A stretch of 64,000 nt of DNA from Ectocarpus siliculosus (lineage: Eukaryota; Sar; Phaeophyceae; Ectocarpales; Ectocarpaceae). Under the pieces are notes generated by a model that was given only the letters and a program-made list of their open reading frames with translations, was not told the DNA's origin and did no database searches. The stretch spans positions 1,483,069 to 1,547,068 of the forward strand of contig FN649740.1 of the NCBI GenBank assembly GCA_000310025.1, given 5' to 3'. This document shows positions 10,501 through 23,334 of the stretch, piece by piece. Position numbers and translations under genes: made by a program. Within the stretch, counting starts at the first letter, position 1, and each line of letters opens with the position of its first letter.

Positions 10501-13500
10501 AGCAGCAAGCTCCGGAGCATCGGGGGATAGCCGTGTACCAAGCGGTAAGGGGGTAACCAAGTCCCAGGCAGCGCGAAGACGGCCGCGCTTGAGCGGCGTG
10601 GCCCCGAGAACGCTCGACAGCGGTCTCGCGAGCCCCAAGTACCTCCAGTACAGTGGAACTGCAAAGGGGAAGAGTTTGACGGTGAGCAAGCAGGTGTGCG
10701 CTATCTTCGGTCATTTGTTGTGCGTCAGCGTCGGAACGTCGCGCCGTCGCCGTCATGCTCTCGGTGCCCCCTCGGATGGTGTAGTACGTACTAGCCCTTC
10801 ATCCATCCGCCTTCTCTTCCGTCCAACCTATTTTGCCCCCCCCCCCCCCCANNNNNNNNNNNNNNNNNNNNNNNNNNNNNNNNNNNNNNNNNNNNNNNNN
10901 NNNNNNNNNNNNNNNNNNNNNNNNNNNNNNNNNNNNNNNNNNNNNNNNNNNTGGGTTTTCGTCGCTTGGCAACGACGTTGTAAAACAAGCCCCCCACTCG
11001 GTGTTTGCCATCGGGATTGGGTTTTCGTCGCTTGGCAACGACGTTGTAAAACAAGCCAATTCACTTCGTGAACTCGGCAACCAGGTTACCGTTTTTTTTT
11101 TTACCTCGGTTTTTTTTTTGGCGGTAACCATAATGGTGGTCGAGTAGATCATGTTGTGCGTGGTGGAGAATCCTCACTCCGCGCAACGGGGGATGATCGC
11201 ACCACGTTGTGTTAAAATGGTCAAGCTTCCTCGAGGCAGTTACACAGTGCTTTACAACTGTCTCTGGAAGTGAAAGCACCAGAAAATAAATTAAGTCATA
11301 CGTAGCTGTCATCCGTACGCAAGGAAGTAAGCACAAGATGCCGAACACCCTTAGCAGGATGCAGCTCACCCTTCATGCGACTCGCCAAATACCTCACGGC
11401 GCTTCGCGCTTGGTGATGTGAGAGCCTGGTCCGGTGAGAACCCGGCGTGCTCCGTCCCGGCTTTGTAGGGATGCGAGGTCAATGGTCAAACGACTACGGC
11501 ATGCACGACTATGAGTACACCCCCCCCCCCCCCTCCCCCCGTCCGTGACATGTTGTCTTTTTGTGACTCCTCCGATTTTCCTCCGACGCTGCTCCCCCCT
11601 CCCTGTCTTGCTTTTATCAGGCCTCTGTGTCGTCGGGCGTGGTGGACGGCGGCAAGGCAGCCAAGCTCATGGCGGGGAGCTCTCTTTACAGCGGCCGCGA
11701 CAGAGCCATGGTGCGTGCCGTGTGGTAGCCCTTCGTATGACGCTTTTTTCCCGCGGCAGCGGTGGTGCCGTGGATGGTATGATGTTTGTTGCCTACATTA
11801 TCCCTACCATGTTGCGTTGTACACTATGTTTTGAGAGCGGGAAGAAGGCATGCCGGAACGAACAGGGTTTGCTATTGAACTGTGACACTCTCCCCCCGTT
11901 CTTTCCCCCCGGTTGGCAACATCGCGCCCGCCCCTTGCGCCTATTCCTCCGCTGTGTGTGTGCGTGTGGCTGCTTCCCGTCGGCCGCCACTATCTGAGAA
12001 CAAGTCAGACGTATAGCAAATGCTTGTTGGGTGAGCCTGTTTGGCTATGAACCGAGCCCTTCTTCTGGTATGGCTTACACGTGGCAAGACCATCAGTCAT
12101 ATCCTCCCGTCGCGCCTTCCCAGCCATCTATGTGTGTGTGCACGCGTGGGGCTCCGTCGTTGTGTCTGATTTATGCCCTGCAACAATCGTTGAAGAAGAA
12201 AGCGAGAGAACCGGTAGGCGGCAACAGGGGGGAATGGCATGTCGGATACAAATTCCTCCTTCCCTTTTGCACCCCCTTTACCCGGCTTGTTTGACGTGTG
12301 CATGCGATAAACAACAGCTGTTGGAGAGGAGCAAGGCACCAAAGGACGACACGGCTGGAAAGGGTTGGTTCAACATGGAGCAAGCGGAGATGACGCCGGA
12401 GCTGAAGCGTGACCTGCAGGTGGGGGGTGCAGGAAGCTGGTCGCGGGGGGTTGTCTTGTTGTCGTTGGTGGTGGTTCGTTGCTTGTCTACACAGATCCAC
12501 TTTTCGTCTCGTGGCAATGATTGTAGGGGTGTAGCAGGTTGTTTGCAAATGGAGTAACATCGTGTACGAGACATTGCCATGTGAAGGAGGTGCGTGGAGC
12601 TCAAGCGTAGTTGTGCAGGTGCGTGGAATTCGGCTGCTGCTTCTAGTTGTCGTCATATGGTACCTTCCTGCATCCCCAAGCACCTTCGAGCCATGCGCCC
12701 TCTCTCTCTTGCTCGGTGCCAAGAGTGCTTCACGCGGTGAACGGGGTGCATCGAGAGTCTCCGCATACATATTGCAGATGCCCTCATCTTCCGTGCTCCC
12801 TTACTTCTTTTCGGATACCAATTTGTCGAATCACAAAACGCGATTGTGCGTGCCACCGTTCACCACCACCACCCCCCCTGCAAGTATTAAATAGTAGGCG
12901 TGCCACTGCCGTTGAGTGAAGTTGGTAGCGATCTCTCTTCCATCCCCGCCGTCTCTTTCTCCAAGGTAGTGGCGGGCACGCAGCATGTTTAGCTATCATG
13001 TTGCCAGATTAGTCTACGCGCTGCGTTTAAGTTTTTGTGTTTTTTGCTTGTGCCGGTTTTCTCTTTGTCGAAGACTCTTTCCTGTGTCTTGTTTCAATTT
13101 TGCATATCCCCAACGCACTCCACCTACACTCCCTTTCTTTTCTGCTTTATCGTGGCGGTGGGGGGGGGCGGGGCTCGGGCGGGGCGGGAAACAGGTCATT
13201 CGCATGCGGAACTACGTGGATCCGAAGCGTTTCTACAAGGCTTCGGACAAGGTCTCCAAGTTCATGCAGGTAAAAAAGTGGGAACAACCACGTGTTTTCC
13301 TCTATATCGGTGGACGAGTATCCACCAAAACCCACGTATCAGCTTGGTTTCGGCAGTACCACGAACCGCGTCCTACCTTGGCGTGTTAGCAAGGCGGCGT
13401 GCTTGCTCAATACCACGTTTCTTTTTGGTCGAGCCTGCTTTTTTTTCCTGTCGCTGGAAACGTAAGCATGCTAGCCATCCAGTATCTACCTTCCAGGTTG

Positions 13501-14852
13501 TTCGCTCGGAACTCCTACCAACATTTTTTCTGACTACCCTCCTTCAGGTGTTAGGGATTCTACATATAGCGCGCACCTTGTTTGGGTTGTACACCACATG
13601 ACGAATTAGCCCGAAAAGAACGTGTGTTTGAGCCTTCGGCGGTATCATCTGGATGAAATTATTGCTTTGTTTCGTCAAGACCGTTGTATTTGGGGCGGGT
13701 ATGCAGGCCGCCTGCGCCGGTGTGTCGGTTCGACGCTTCTATGTCTCCTCCGTCAAAAGGCGCCAGCAAGCGGGCTATAGATGCAGGCTATAGATGTCCG
13801 CAAATGCTCAAGGGCCTCCGGTGCAGGCCTCGCCCGCTCCCCGTTCAAGTCTCCCGTTTGACCACCGCGCGGCCCCTTCCCCCTGCCACTGCCACCGCTC
13901 GCCTCTTCATTCTCACTCGTTGGTGATGTTCCTGCCCTCGGGGATGGTGATTGATGATGGCACCTTGCGAACAGATCGGCACCGTGAAGGAGGGCCCCTC
14001 GGAGTACTTCTCCTCGCGCATGACCAACAAGGAGCGCAAGAAGACCCTGGTGGACGAGCTTCTCGTGGCCGATGACGCTTTCAGGTACTAGCTGTAGATA
14101 CCACGCAACAGCATCTGACGAGTCCACACACCACGCGTACGTGCAAGCGAGAGGTTTGCTGTCTTGTGTGGTGTAGGTTTATGTTTGCTATTTGAACAGC
14201 AGTCAGGTCTTGTTGCGTTCGTGTTGCGCATGCTCAACACTGCGTTTTTTTCATGTGTCACGTTGTAGTTGTTTTTTTTTTGTGGTGATTTGTAATGTAC
14301 GAATGCTACCCACGAGGCCAACACGGGGCCCAAAATGAAACGAAAAGGAATACCTTCCTACCAATAGCTATGGTGCAGTGTTGACCAGCCCAAACACCAA
14401 ACAGCGAGGCTGCTCGTGGCAGACGGCGCCTTTCAAAACAACGGTTACATGTCGTTGTGATGCCGTTGCCTTGTGTTGTGCCTGCCTTCCCTTCGCGAGA
14501 ACGTGCAGCCCGATCTCCCCAATCAGATTGAGGTTGGCCTGGACGCAAGCACTTTTGCTCTCCTCCGAATACTGCACCTCGTGAACGAAACGAACCGGAC
14601 GACAAGCCCGAGGACTGTTCCGAGGAACCCCGTGAACCCATACTTTCCCTTAATATTTTTCCCTAGCAACATAAAATCTGGCCCTTATCCTTTTCCTTAT
14701 CCTAAGCTAAACGTGTAATCCGGACTCTACGCAACAGGGCGTACTCCAAAAACCAATACGGTTCCATTCAGTCGAGAAAGAGGGCAGGAGGAAAAGCAGC
14801 CTACAACGACCAGAAGCGCAAGAGGAAGGGGGGCATGCAATGGAAGCCCTGA
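7503..14852 (+). CDS. Fcf2/TDIF2-type pre-rRNA processing protein
   Basis: An eight-exon model: 7503-7593, 8545-8897, 9962-10681, 11621-11710, 12318-12419, 13195-13269, 13975-14084 and 14738-14852 (TGA at 14850). The sum is 1656 nt, or 551 codons plus stop, with all phases matching. Exons 5-8 encode the Fcf2 domain: GKGWFNMEQAEMTPELKRDL, NYVDPKRFYK, then GPSEYFSSRMTNKERKKTLV and a basic SRKRAGGKAAYN tail. Fcf2 (yeast) and DNTTIP2/TDIF2 (animals) act in the nucleolus in early 18S rRNA cleavage with the SSU processome. Exons 1-2 hold a small VVVKRDGELLG...GWYKVQL segment, perhaps an SH3-like barrel, followed by a Pro/Ser/Ala linker. Exon 3 is very acidic and has a near-pure Glu run (about 10298-10380). 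The start ATGG has a good context. The join of exons 1-3 to the Fcf2 part rests on phase only; the C-terminal call is strong. Confidence 0.85.
10298..10380 (+). repeat. GAG/GAA microsatellite coding a poly-Glu run
   Basis: An almost pure run of GAG and GAA codons inside exon 3 of the Fcf2-type gene gives about 26 consecutive Glu. The antisense strand is open for 257 codons (9916-10689) only because of this bias. Confidence 0.9.
10852..10951. other. Assembly gap of 100 Ns
   Basis: Exactly 100 Ns follow a poly-C run and come just before the SINE-like repeat. The fixed size suggests a gap of unknown length. It is in intron 3 of the Fcf2-type gene. Confidence 0.99.
10952..11541 (+). mobile_element. 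SINE-like non-autonomous element, copy 1, with poly-C tail
   Basis: About 580 bp that recur in inverse orientation at 54880-55445 with high similarity along the whole length. It starts with a block (GGGTTTTCGTCGCTTGGCAA and on, about 45 bp) present twice, 67 bp apart, in this copy. It ends GGCATGCACGACTATGAGTA followed by a C-run. That 3' end resembles the 3' end of the LINE at 53.1 kb, so it may borrow that LINE's machinery. No protein is coded. It was inserted in an intron, in sense with the host gene. Confidence 0.7.
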
Positions 14853-17800
14853 CAGGCTTGCTGCAGCGGTGTCGCGTACTCACAGACCATGGGCGTTGTC
14901 GCGCACTGGCAGACAAGGGGCGAGTGCGCGGTGGGGGCCCGGGCAACTCGTATGTTTGTGCGACGCCGGTGGTCTTGACGCCAGATCACAGGGACATGGA
15001 ACAGTAGAGGGGCAGTGAAACACTTAACGGCGTGTGCTCAAACGTAAGTGTTGGGCCTTTTCGGGGCTGAAAAGGTGCGTTTGTTGTCGCAGCTAGGGTA
15101 GATACCTGAAGCGGTAGGAATAGGAAGAAGGAGACTCGACCGCAAGATTACTGCTAAAAGGCCGGGTGTCGTGGCAACCCTGGGCAGCTTGTAGGGATGT
15201 CTCGGTGTAAACCGGGGCAAGGTTTGGTCATAACAACCCTCGGGGGGAGCGTGTTCACCAAGGGAAGATGAACAGAGACCCAACATCCGGGATCTGATGT
15301 GTTGTCCACCGTACAATTTTGTTGCATCTGGCACGTATTCCGGTAGGGTACGACGGGGGGTTCAAATTGACGGGTACCCTTAATGGCGTGTGTAGAGACG
15401 GGGGCTATTGCCAAACTAAAGCATGCTTGACGTCACGACCCAGGAATCGCAATGAAGCTGGGAGGGTTGAACGAGATTCGTGCCGTAGACCGCACGCTCG
15501 CTCACAAGAGCAGCTGTGGTTGTGTCGTGCACAATTTCAATCACAGGTGATGAGAGCTGTAAATCTAGCCAGGGCTGTGTCAGAGGGCTTACCAAAGGAG
15601 GCGAATTCCGAATGGTGAATGTAGGCTACAGTAGTCCGTCGTCTTTCGAGTCTCTCTTGAGGTCAATGGCTGTCGCAATCGATGGGCCAACGGTAGAATG
15701 CGGTAGGCCTCTGAGGGTAGGAATTAGAGAGGAACGCGTTGACGTTTGGAGCAGACAAGGAGCGGTGCTGCACGAAGATGTCGCCGCACCTTTGTCTTAA
15801 CCTCAGTGTTGCCTCCATCAGCCTGTACCCAATAGGATACGGAATCGTATCACGGCACCCCAACTACTAAAAAACAACAAAGAAGTGAAGATCACCAACG
15901 AGGAGCCATGCAAAATCATCGACCCCGTGGCAAATTGCAACGGCGCGCTATTTCCAGGCCTGGGCAAGCCGGGACACGCATAAACCCTCCCTACGTTCTC
16001 CTTACCAGCTCTGCGCCACTAATGTGTAGTCTACGTCATTAGGAAACATAAATACAAACACAGAAGACTATACCCATTCGAGATAAGACCATTGTCGAAC
16101 GGGATGTGTTGAAGTCTTTACAGTGAATGGAGGGAAACCGGCTGCGAGTGTTGACAGCGCTGACTCTTGGGTGTAACCCTAGTTTTGCCGTATTGTTCAG
16201 AGTAGTACCATGGTACATCATAAACAGGTGGATGGTGGCCGGTCGGTCGGTGGTACGCGTTGAATTTCCTCATCTTCACCGTTGTGTAGGCTATTTCGCG
16301 GTCTATTTGGATGGGCACGAGATCTCCTGGCTGTCTCGCATACCCATCTGCCTCGCCAGCCGGGGTGATGTGTCTCGTGCTGTTGAACGCTTTGAGCGTT
16401 TTCGCAGATAGGACGATATGATGTTTTGTATTCATGTGAAGAAAACTAGCGGCACGCTAAAAGGGTATGGTATCCAACCTTCGCAAGAAAGTCTTGAACT
16501 TATGCACAATAAATCTTAAACAAGTAAAGCCTCACTTCACTAACTGGCAGAGGCCAAAGCACGAATGATTCGACAACCAAGGCCTCGAACGAAAAATCAC
16601 AAATTTATTTGTGGAAACACCGCCAACAACCAGGACTGAAAACTGCCAAAGAAACATGGCCATTGCAACAAGCACTCGACTCTGTACACCGCTCGCTCGT
16701 GTAACGGCGAAAAGTCGATCAAGGCTTGATGATACGTGCACCCGATACAACTTCTGCACCAAGAATCCGCGGTCTGGTTTGTCCAACGTCTTTGACACAT
16801 CCCGTGACCAGTGGGGCGTAAAACGAGGAATACCCAAGCGAAGGGTAGGGCCATTAGCCCGCACGTCACGCGAACAAAGACAGAGGGCAAGTCCTCAAAC
16901 GAAACCGAAGGCTCCGCGTAAGTTCAAGATTAGACGCAACCCAGTGCGTGTGGGCGGGAGCAACAACGAACACATGCTGCCAACAGCATGCGAGAAGGGT
17001 CCGATGATGACCAACAGTAGCAGAAACTCATCACAAGTCGCGATCTCACTCAAACGTGGCACCAAACCCTACAACAACGTGGACGACACGCGCCCGAAGA
17101 AAGACAAAACCCGACCAGCCTCTCCTCGTCCTTACATACACCCACCTACGACACGACACGGCTATGGTTCAACACGAAGAAAAAAACCTCCAAACAAGGT
17201 GTGGGCGGAAACTTCCCTTGTTTGGAGGACAACAGGCCGAGAAGGGGGCCGGGAAGGCCCACAAGCACAGCTATCGGAACACCGAAAGAAATGCAACAGT
17301 GACACCGCCCTCTGCCATTTGTGCGGGGAACACTCTCGGTGCATTGCCCTTTTTTCATCGCCGCCGCTCTCTGAGAATTCCACACACGTAAATACACATG
17401 CGTGTTCGTGCCATGATCCAAACTTCAACCCAACTTCGTTCCCATTCTTCGCAACGTGTCACTCCGGAAGATGACCGAGCGCATTCATGCCAAGCACCCA
17501 AGCAGAAACGCAACAACTAACTCGTTCGAAGCAAAGAGAGAGGTGTGAAGTTGAGATACCTTCCTCCCGCGTGCGTATATATGACAGACAATTGCACCTC
17601 CCCTGTCCACGGGAGCAGGGCCAAGTTTTCTATTCAGAAATATCATCACACTGCTCCATATCAACCATGGGCGCACGGCTGCCAAGAAGGGCACCAACTT
17701 CAGCTATCTTGTGCAGCAATAAGGTGGAGGTGTGTTCGTACACAGACGAACCCCGCCCCCCTCTCCCTCTCGAACACCTCTGTTCCATTCAGATTGTCTA

Positions 17801-18060
17801 ACCTTGTCGCCCTGCTGCTGCCACTCTAGAATAGCAAAGTCGTGGTACAACACGAAATGATTCAATACTCATTCCTCGAGGGGAACACATGTTCAATGTG
17901 AAACACGGGTTAGTGGCCCAGACAGAGCGACAAATTAGACCCAAAAGGGTGGTGGGTCACCACGTCAATGAAAGGGTGGGGGGGGTGTACGTCTACCCAC
18001 ATTAACGCCTTCCCCGCTTCTTCTTCATCCTTTCTATTATCGTCTGTGCCCTTTGGTCTG
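14853..18060. other. 3.2 kb without a supported gene
   Basis: No exon chain or repeat family was recognised on either strand. The longest frame (16611-17474, plus, 287 codons) is rich in Thr, Ser, Arg and Pro without domains and is probably chance. The stretch would hold the 3' UTR of the Fcf2-type gene and of the minus-strand coiled-coil gene that ends at 18061. Confidence 0.5.
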
Positions 18061-19864
18061 TCACATGTACAACAGCATTGCCATCGGAGGCGGCTCCCTG
18101 TTCTCCTTGAGGCACGTGAGCATGTTGACCGAGGACGCCATGCTTGGGCGGAGGTGACGGGGCTGGCAGAGGCACGCCTGCAGCCAACCGCACACCTTTC
18201 ATGTATTGGCAGGGCCAGCGGCAAAAAGCACCAGCGTTAGAGGCGGAGGTTAGTTGAGGCCACCCACGGAGCGGGACAGGAAAACGGGGGCAGGGAATGT
18301 CCATGAGTTTACTTGTCGAGCCATTTTTTGTTCTAAGGGACCATCGCCATCGTACACACGTGGATACAGATGATCGTTCACAACCCTTTTGAACGATGTT
18401 CTGTTGGGTAGCCATGCCCCTTGCACCCTCACTAACAGCTCCCCCTAATACCTCATGCACTCTCCGAGTTTCGCACAAACACACTCACAGCATAGCGGTA
18501 CGGTACCGACGCCGCGAGGTTCTCCGGCTGCACGATCTCCCTCCCGAAGGATCCATCACCAAGAGTCCTCGCCATCACTTCGAACTATTGTTTCAAATAT
18601 AGGGGATGATCGATCGATCCATCGATTTGTTGTAAAGGGGGGCTTGTTTTCTCATCATTTCGAAACTTGTTGAAAACTTGCACCAAACGATAAAAAACGC
18701 CATGCACACCTAGGTCGCAATCGCACATAGGGAAACGACACAACAGGGTATGCCCTGGTCGAAAAGCGACAACACCTGGGTACACAGTCATTAACAGCAG
18801 TAAAATGCACTGATATCATTGGTCAGCGCCCAATTTCACCCCGGTAAATACTTCCGAAAAGGCGCAGGGTATACCCTGCCGTGACCACTTTTCTCAACAA
18901 CTGTACCCTGTTTTCGGAAATGTACCCTGACCTGACGGGAAATGAGATCCTTTCATCAATCATTCCCCCCGCAGGAGTCTTCCCAACTCCTTTTCCCCCT
19001 CCTTTATCGTTGTTGTGAGAGTTGGGTATTCCCACCTCAAAGGCCCATGCCAGGGCATCAACCATCTTCTTCTCCTCGACGACCTTCTGCGTTTCGATGA
19101 ACACCTTGCTTGCGCTCTGAAACGCCCTGTCTGCGACGTTGAACACCTGCTCTGCCATCGTGACCCTCTCTTCGGCATCCTCCTCCTCGTGAAGGGCATT
19201 GTTGTTCTCGCCTCCGTTGCCTGATGAAACAACAAAAAGACCAAACGATACATCCGGCAGCAAATGGTGTTATTGGCGTAGGAAGGTATCCGTCGTGTTG
19301 GAACATGCCCTAAATTGAAACGAAACTTAGACGCAAGTGCCCCATCACGTTTTTTCTTGATGGGAATCTGTGTTTGATCATCCGGTTGACAGGTCCAAGA
19401 CAGTCTGATGATATTATCGTATTCTTCTCCAGAAAAAGCAGGGAGCTTACTGACGTGAAGCTCAGTTGCGAGAACGGCCAACGTCTTTCTACCGGGAGAC
19501 ACAAAAAGCACGGGAGTTATTGCGTCGGCCGAGAACGCTTGCCGTGGATGATGAAGCGAGTTTCAAAGGCTTGACGTCGATAGTGATTGAAGGTTGTCTT
19601 CATCTTGTCTTCTTGCGTATTTCATGGACCTCCCCCAATTGTTTTCAACGCGAAATGTGGGGGGTCGACAGACAACGCCATATCTTCCTGATTCCACTCG
19701 CAGCTGGCTATCGACTTACGGGCGCCATTCTTTTTCTTGTCATCGATGGCTGCCTCAAGGGCCTCCTTGGCGGCACACCACATGTCCTTGGCCACGTCGA
19801 AAGCCGTCCTTGCGGCGGCTACATTGCGAGCCGCAACATCATCATCTGTCGTGGCCGCCATCAA
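18061..19864 (-). CDS. Small coiled-coil protein, unknown function
   Basis: Three exons: 19864-19720, 19220-19036 and 18177-18061 (TGA). The sum is 447 nt, 148 codons plus stop, with matching phases; the donor GTAAGT at 19719 is ideal. Exons 1 and 2 each carry a similar helical block (AAARTAFDVAKDMWCAAKEA and MAEQVFNVADRAFQSASKVF), suggesting an internal duplication of an amphipathic helix. An acidic link lies between them. The last exon has HLRPSMASSVNML, which recalls the end of a protein-kinase C-lobe, but no kinase core is seen and this may be chance. The frame is also open a short way upstream of the chosen ATG, so further 5' exons are possible. The third exon is the least sure. Confidence 0.5.
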
Positions 19865-20233
19865 CGACGAAGTAGCGATGGCATGCGGGATGAGTGGTAC
19901 ATCAGGGTGATTGTCTGTTCAAATCTGCTGACCTCTAGAGGGCATTCAGATGCGAAACAGGTTTGTATATTTACGTAGTATTCCGCCAAACTCGCCAGAT
20001 CTCTCGAAACCTGCCCGAAGACAAGGTTCTGAGATTTCCTACAAGAGGGACAATCTGAAGTTGATCTTCATCTTCTTACCTCTTCAGCGTTTTCATGAGA
20101 TAACACAAAATAAATAAGTATCAAACCAAACGACGACCACATGCAACGAGAGGAAAACAACTACAACAACGAGCACGAGAAAACACAGCATTTAGCAAGT
20201 CTAGTGTCAGTATTTTTTCATGCTCCATTAAAA

Positions 20234-21534
20234 TTAATTCTCACCCGGGTCCTTGCTGCGCAAGCGCAGCACCAGATCGCGGGTCCGTGGCATCTTCATG
20301 AGCATCTTGGTGCTCGAGTTGAGTACGCGGTTGAGTCTTCCGTTCGTGATCATGACCCTCCTGTGGATGAGCACAGAAACAATATTACGGGCTTAGTGTA
20401 CAGCTGTGAGTAATCGTGTGGCCATTCGTCTCACACAAGGCCAACTACCTATTGTACCTTCGTTCTATTTCTAGTCAGCAATGCTGATACCATTGTGGTG
20501 CTCTGTTCTTGAGTTATTCTGGATTGTTGTTTTTGCACGGTCCAACCAATGCTCCGGTCTACGTTAAGGACTCGCTCGTCCTTTGTTTTAGTGTTCGGAA
20601 TGTGTCAAACTATAGTTTCTTTGCCCCAAATTGTTTTTGGGTTCCTCGATGACAACGATTTCAGGGGGACTGTGATCCCCATTACACACAGTTCCCGACA
20701 GTACTCTACGCAGCAAAATTGATTAAGCAAACATATGGGATAAAGTGTTCAATCCGTGCTTTGGGGTTAGGGTGAGGGCTAGGGATAGGGTCTGCGTGTG
20801 CCCTCCCAATTATTTTTCAAGATACTCTTAGATTCCTGCGTAGGCGTCCGTTCCGGAAAGAAATCTCTCGGTCGGAGGAGGTCTCCGGTGGGGTGGGGGG
20901 GGTGTCCTTGGGGGCGGGGGGGGGGCGTACGTATCGATTTTTCCCCTATACTGTAACGACCTCATTTAATCAGGACAGGGAGTGTAGACTAAGCGTCTTC
21001 CGAGAGGGACGATGGGGTATATTTGTACAAGCACTGAGGCACACAAAACCACCGGCGCCAACCTGTTCGACGTAGTATTTGAGTCTTCAACTTGAACCAG
21101 GTTCGGCCGCTGCTCGTCCACTGCCTGTTGAGGGTCACAGTCATCCTCAGCCTCAGCCTCGTTCTCCCTGCCGAAGTCAATCAAGGTCACATGTGCGTAG
21201 ATAATAATATTGTGTTTGCTAAAGCAGATTTTCAAGATCGTTGCACTGAGGACCATTTGACCGATTTCTCGCCACAGCGGGAACTACTGTCCTACTTACA
21301 ACATCTTCCTTTTGATTTGACGGGCATGGTGCGGCAGGATGTTTTGCGTGCAGGACAACATCATCTACACTATTTCTTCGAAACTGCTCGTGGATGTCAG
21401 CACTGAAGGCAATCTCTCACCTGTTCTTCTTGGGGAGGCATACCTCCAGTACCTTCTGCACTGCCATCCCGACAGGCCCAACACTGGTAAGCATGGCCAC
21501 CACCAGGCAAGAACTGAAGAATACCATTGTTGTT
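20234..21534 (-). CDS. C-terminal exons of a probable membrane protein
   Basis: Three linked exons: 21534-21421, 21218-21063 and 20360-20234 (TAA). Phases agree at both joins (phase 2 each). The first exon encodes a hydrophobic stretch, CLVVAMLTSVGPVGMAVQKV, likely a membrane segment, then a basic CLPKKN stop. The second reads VTLIDFGRENEAEAEDD and is acidic; DFG here has no other kinase motif around it. The last is basic (MLMKMPRTRDLVLRLRSKDP). This would be a last membrane helix with a charged cytosolic tail. Upstream exons should lie between 21.5 and 23.3 kb but were not found. Function unknown. Confidence 0.4.
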
Positions 21535-23334
21535 CTGAGATTGTGTAAGTGAGTGTGGCGCCACGGCAGAAAAGTACGTAGTAGTGTAGGGTTGAGACTT
21601 GTTAGATCACAGAATAGCAGGCATGTGTCCATACGGCTTTGACGTGCAGAATGAACCCACTCTTACGTAGTGCTTGCTGTCAACTTCACTGGCAAAAAGA
21701 GAAGCAGATTCAACGGGAAGCTACGCTTTGCCTACCTGCAGTGTACACCACCTCCCGCACCTGTGGTTCTTTTCTTCAACGCGTTTTCCGTAGGTCGATT
21801 GCGAGAAGTAGGGCTGTGTTCCGTGTGGGTAAGCTAAATAGAGGTGCATCGGAAGCTCACGGGCGGGTCTTTACATCGCTGTAGAGGAGTTGAACCGATG
21901 ACAGCTTTGTCTGATTGATGCGAGCAACGACTGAGTCACGTCGTCATCACTTGACGGTCGCTCCCGATCGTTGAGCAAAAACCGGTCGTTGAGATTTTTT
22001 TTATTTTTTGGAGTAGTCTGCTGTAGACAACGGGTCTTATATGGTTCGAAAAACACAGGCTGCTTGCTGTCTAGACTACACGTCTACACGCACGATGACC
22101 AATCAGTAGTTGTTTGCTTCGAAGATGACGCAAAAACACCCTACCTAACCATTTCGGTGGGAAAAGCTGCACGCCGCGCAGGCAAGATGGGTTGGAATGC
22201 GCCGGCGTATCAAAGATTCAGCCCCGTGCAAAATGGCTCAATACACCACATCATCCCCTGATTCATTTCATTTTCTCTCGCGATTGTATTCTTACACGGC
22301 CCTACTCGATTGATTGCTTCTCTTGGACGCGTAAAAACTGATTAAGTGCGGATGTAAGTTTTCATTTATTAGAGTTTACAATCACAAACTATATACCCGT
22401 TCGAGACAACCCCACAGTAGAAGGGGATAAGAGGGGGCGGATATGTTAGTACAGGAGAAACAAAGTTCCTTTTTGGTTCGTTGAGGTTCACCGGGCGGGG
22501 TTCTTCGGGGCTTCGAGGCAAGACACGTCAGCTGTGTCAGCTGTCAGCTGTCAGCTGTTGTTGAGATTGGGAAACGTCACAACGAACTGGCAGCTGGCAG
22601 CCAGTTGTGGGCATTGGTCCTGCTGCCTGTTTTTATTGTGTCGTTTTTCCATCATGACACTCTATGCTCTCATGAGCCCTCTCCGGACGGAACATTTGTC
22701 GGTGCCTCGATCGCCAAGACAAATACAATGTATATGCTATGTTTCCTCTGTATCGGCAAGAACACTGCGGAACCTCCTTCACATGAAATTCGTTCCATGA
22801 GAGAGGCGTATGCTTTTGAATCCCCTTGCCGCAAAGCGCGCGAGTGTATAATTTTGTATGAGGGCACGGCCGTGGATAGACCTGTACTGATGTAGGCCGA
22901 AGCTTGTACATTGGTTGTTACAACGGTGTTTATGCGTGTAGTCTAGACTACATGTCGCCGGAGAAACGCAGCTCGGCGAGGGCCGAGATGGGAAAAGTCT
23001 TGTATTACATGGTAGAGGAATGGAAACCGGATTCCCACTACCAGAGAGGAGTGCACACACAACACCTAAAGAGGGCTTGTCCTCTCAGGTAGCCCTCTGA
23101 ATAGGCACGTGTTCAAGTACCCTGTAAAGAAGATCTTTGCATGTTGTACGGGATGAGGTGTGTGAAAAATGACGCTTTTTTTTACGAGACTGTCACGGGA
23201 TATCTCTGCTGCCAATCATCAAGGAAAGAAACATTTCAAAAGAAAAAAATAAAGTTATCCCTTCCCGAAGGCCAAACCAGCCCCCAACGGCCCACTTTTC
23301 TTCTCTCTCACCTTGGGCACTAAATAGATATACC
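21535..23334. other. 1.8 kb without a resolved exon
   Basis: This stretch lies between the membrane-protein exons (minus) and the Pmp-repeat gene (plus), so it should hold upstream exons of the former and the promoter of the latter. Short CAGCTGT-type repeats occur at 22528-22600. The palindrome-rich motif TCTAGACTACA occurs near 22068 and 22940 in a loosely inverted arrangement. No exon was resolved. Confidence 0.4.

Noticed and set aside
9916-10689. 257-codon minus-strand Ser-rich frame
   Set aside because: Antisense of the Glu/Asp-rich exon 3 of the Fcf2-type gene; open only because GAG/GAA reads as Ser/Leu codons.
16611-17474. 287-codon plus-strand frame
   Set aside because: Thr/Ser/Arg/Pro-rich, no domain, no splice context, opposite strand also open in places; likely chance.
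20762-20795. Telomere-like GGGTTAGGG / GGGCTAGGG
   Set aside because: Only a few degenerate units, with single-copy sequence on both sides; no sign of a chromosome end.
21063-21218. Protein kinase from the DFG in LIDFGRE
   Set aside because: No HRD, APE or N-lobe motif nearby; the following residues are acidic and of low complexity, and the neighbouring exons read as membrane helix and basic tail.
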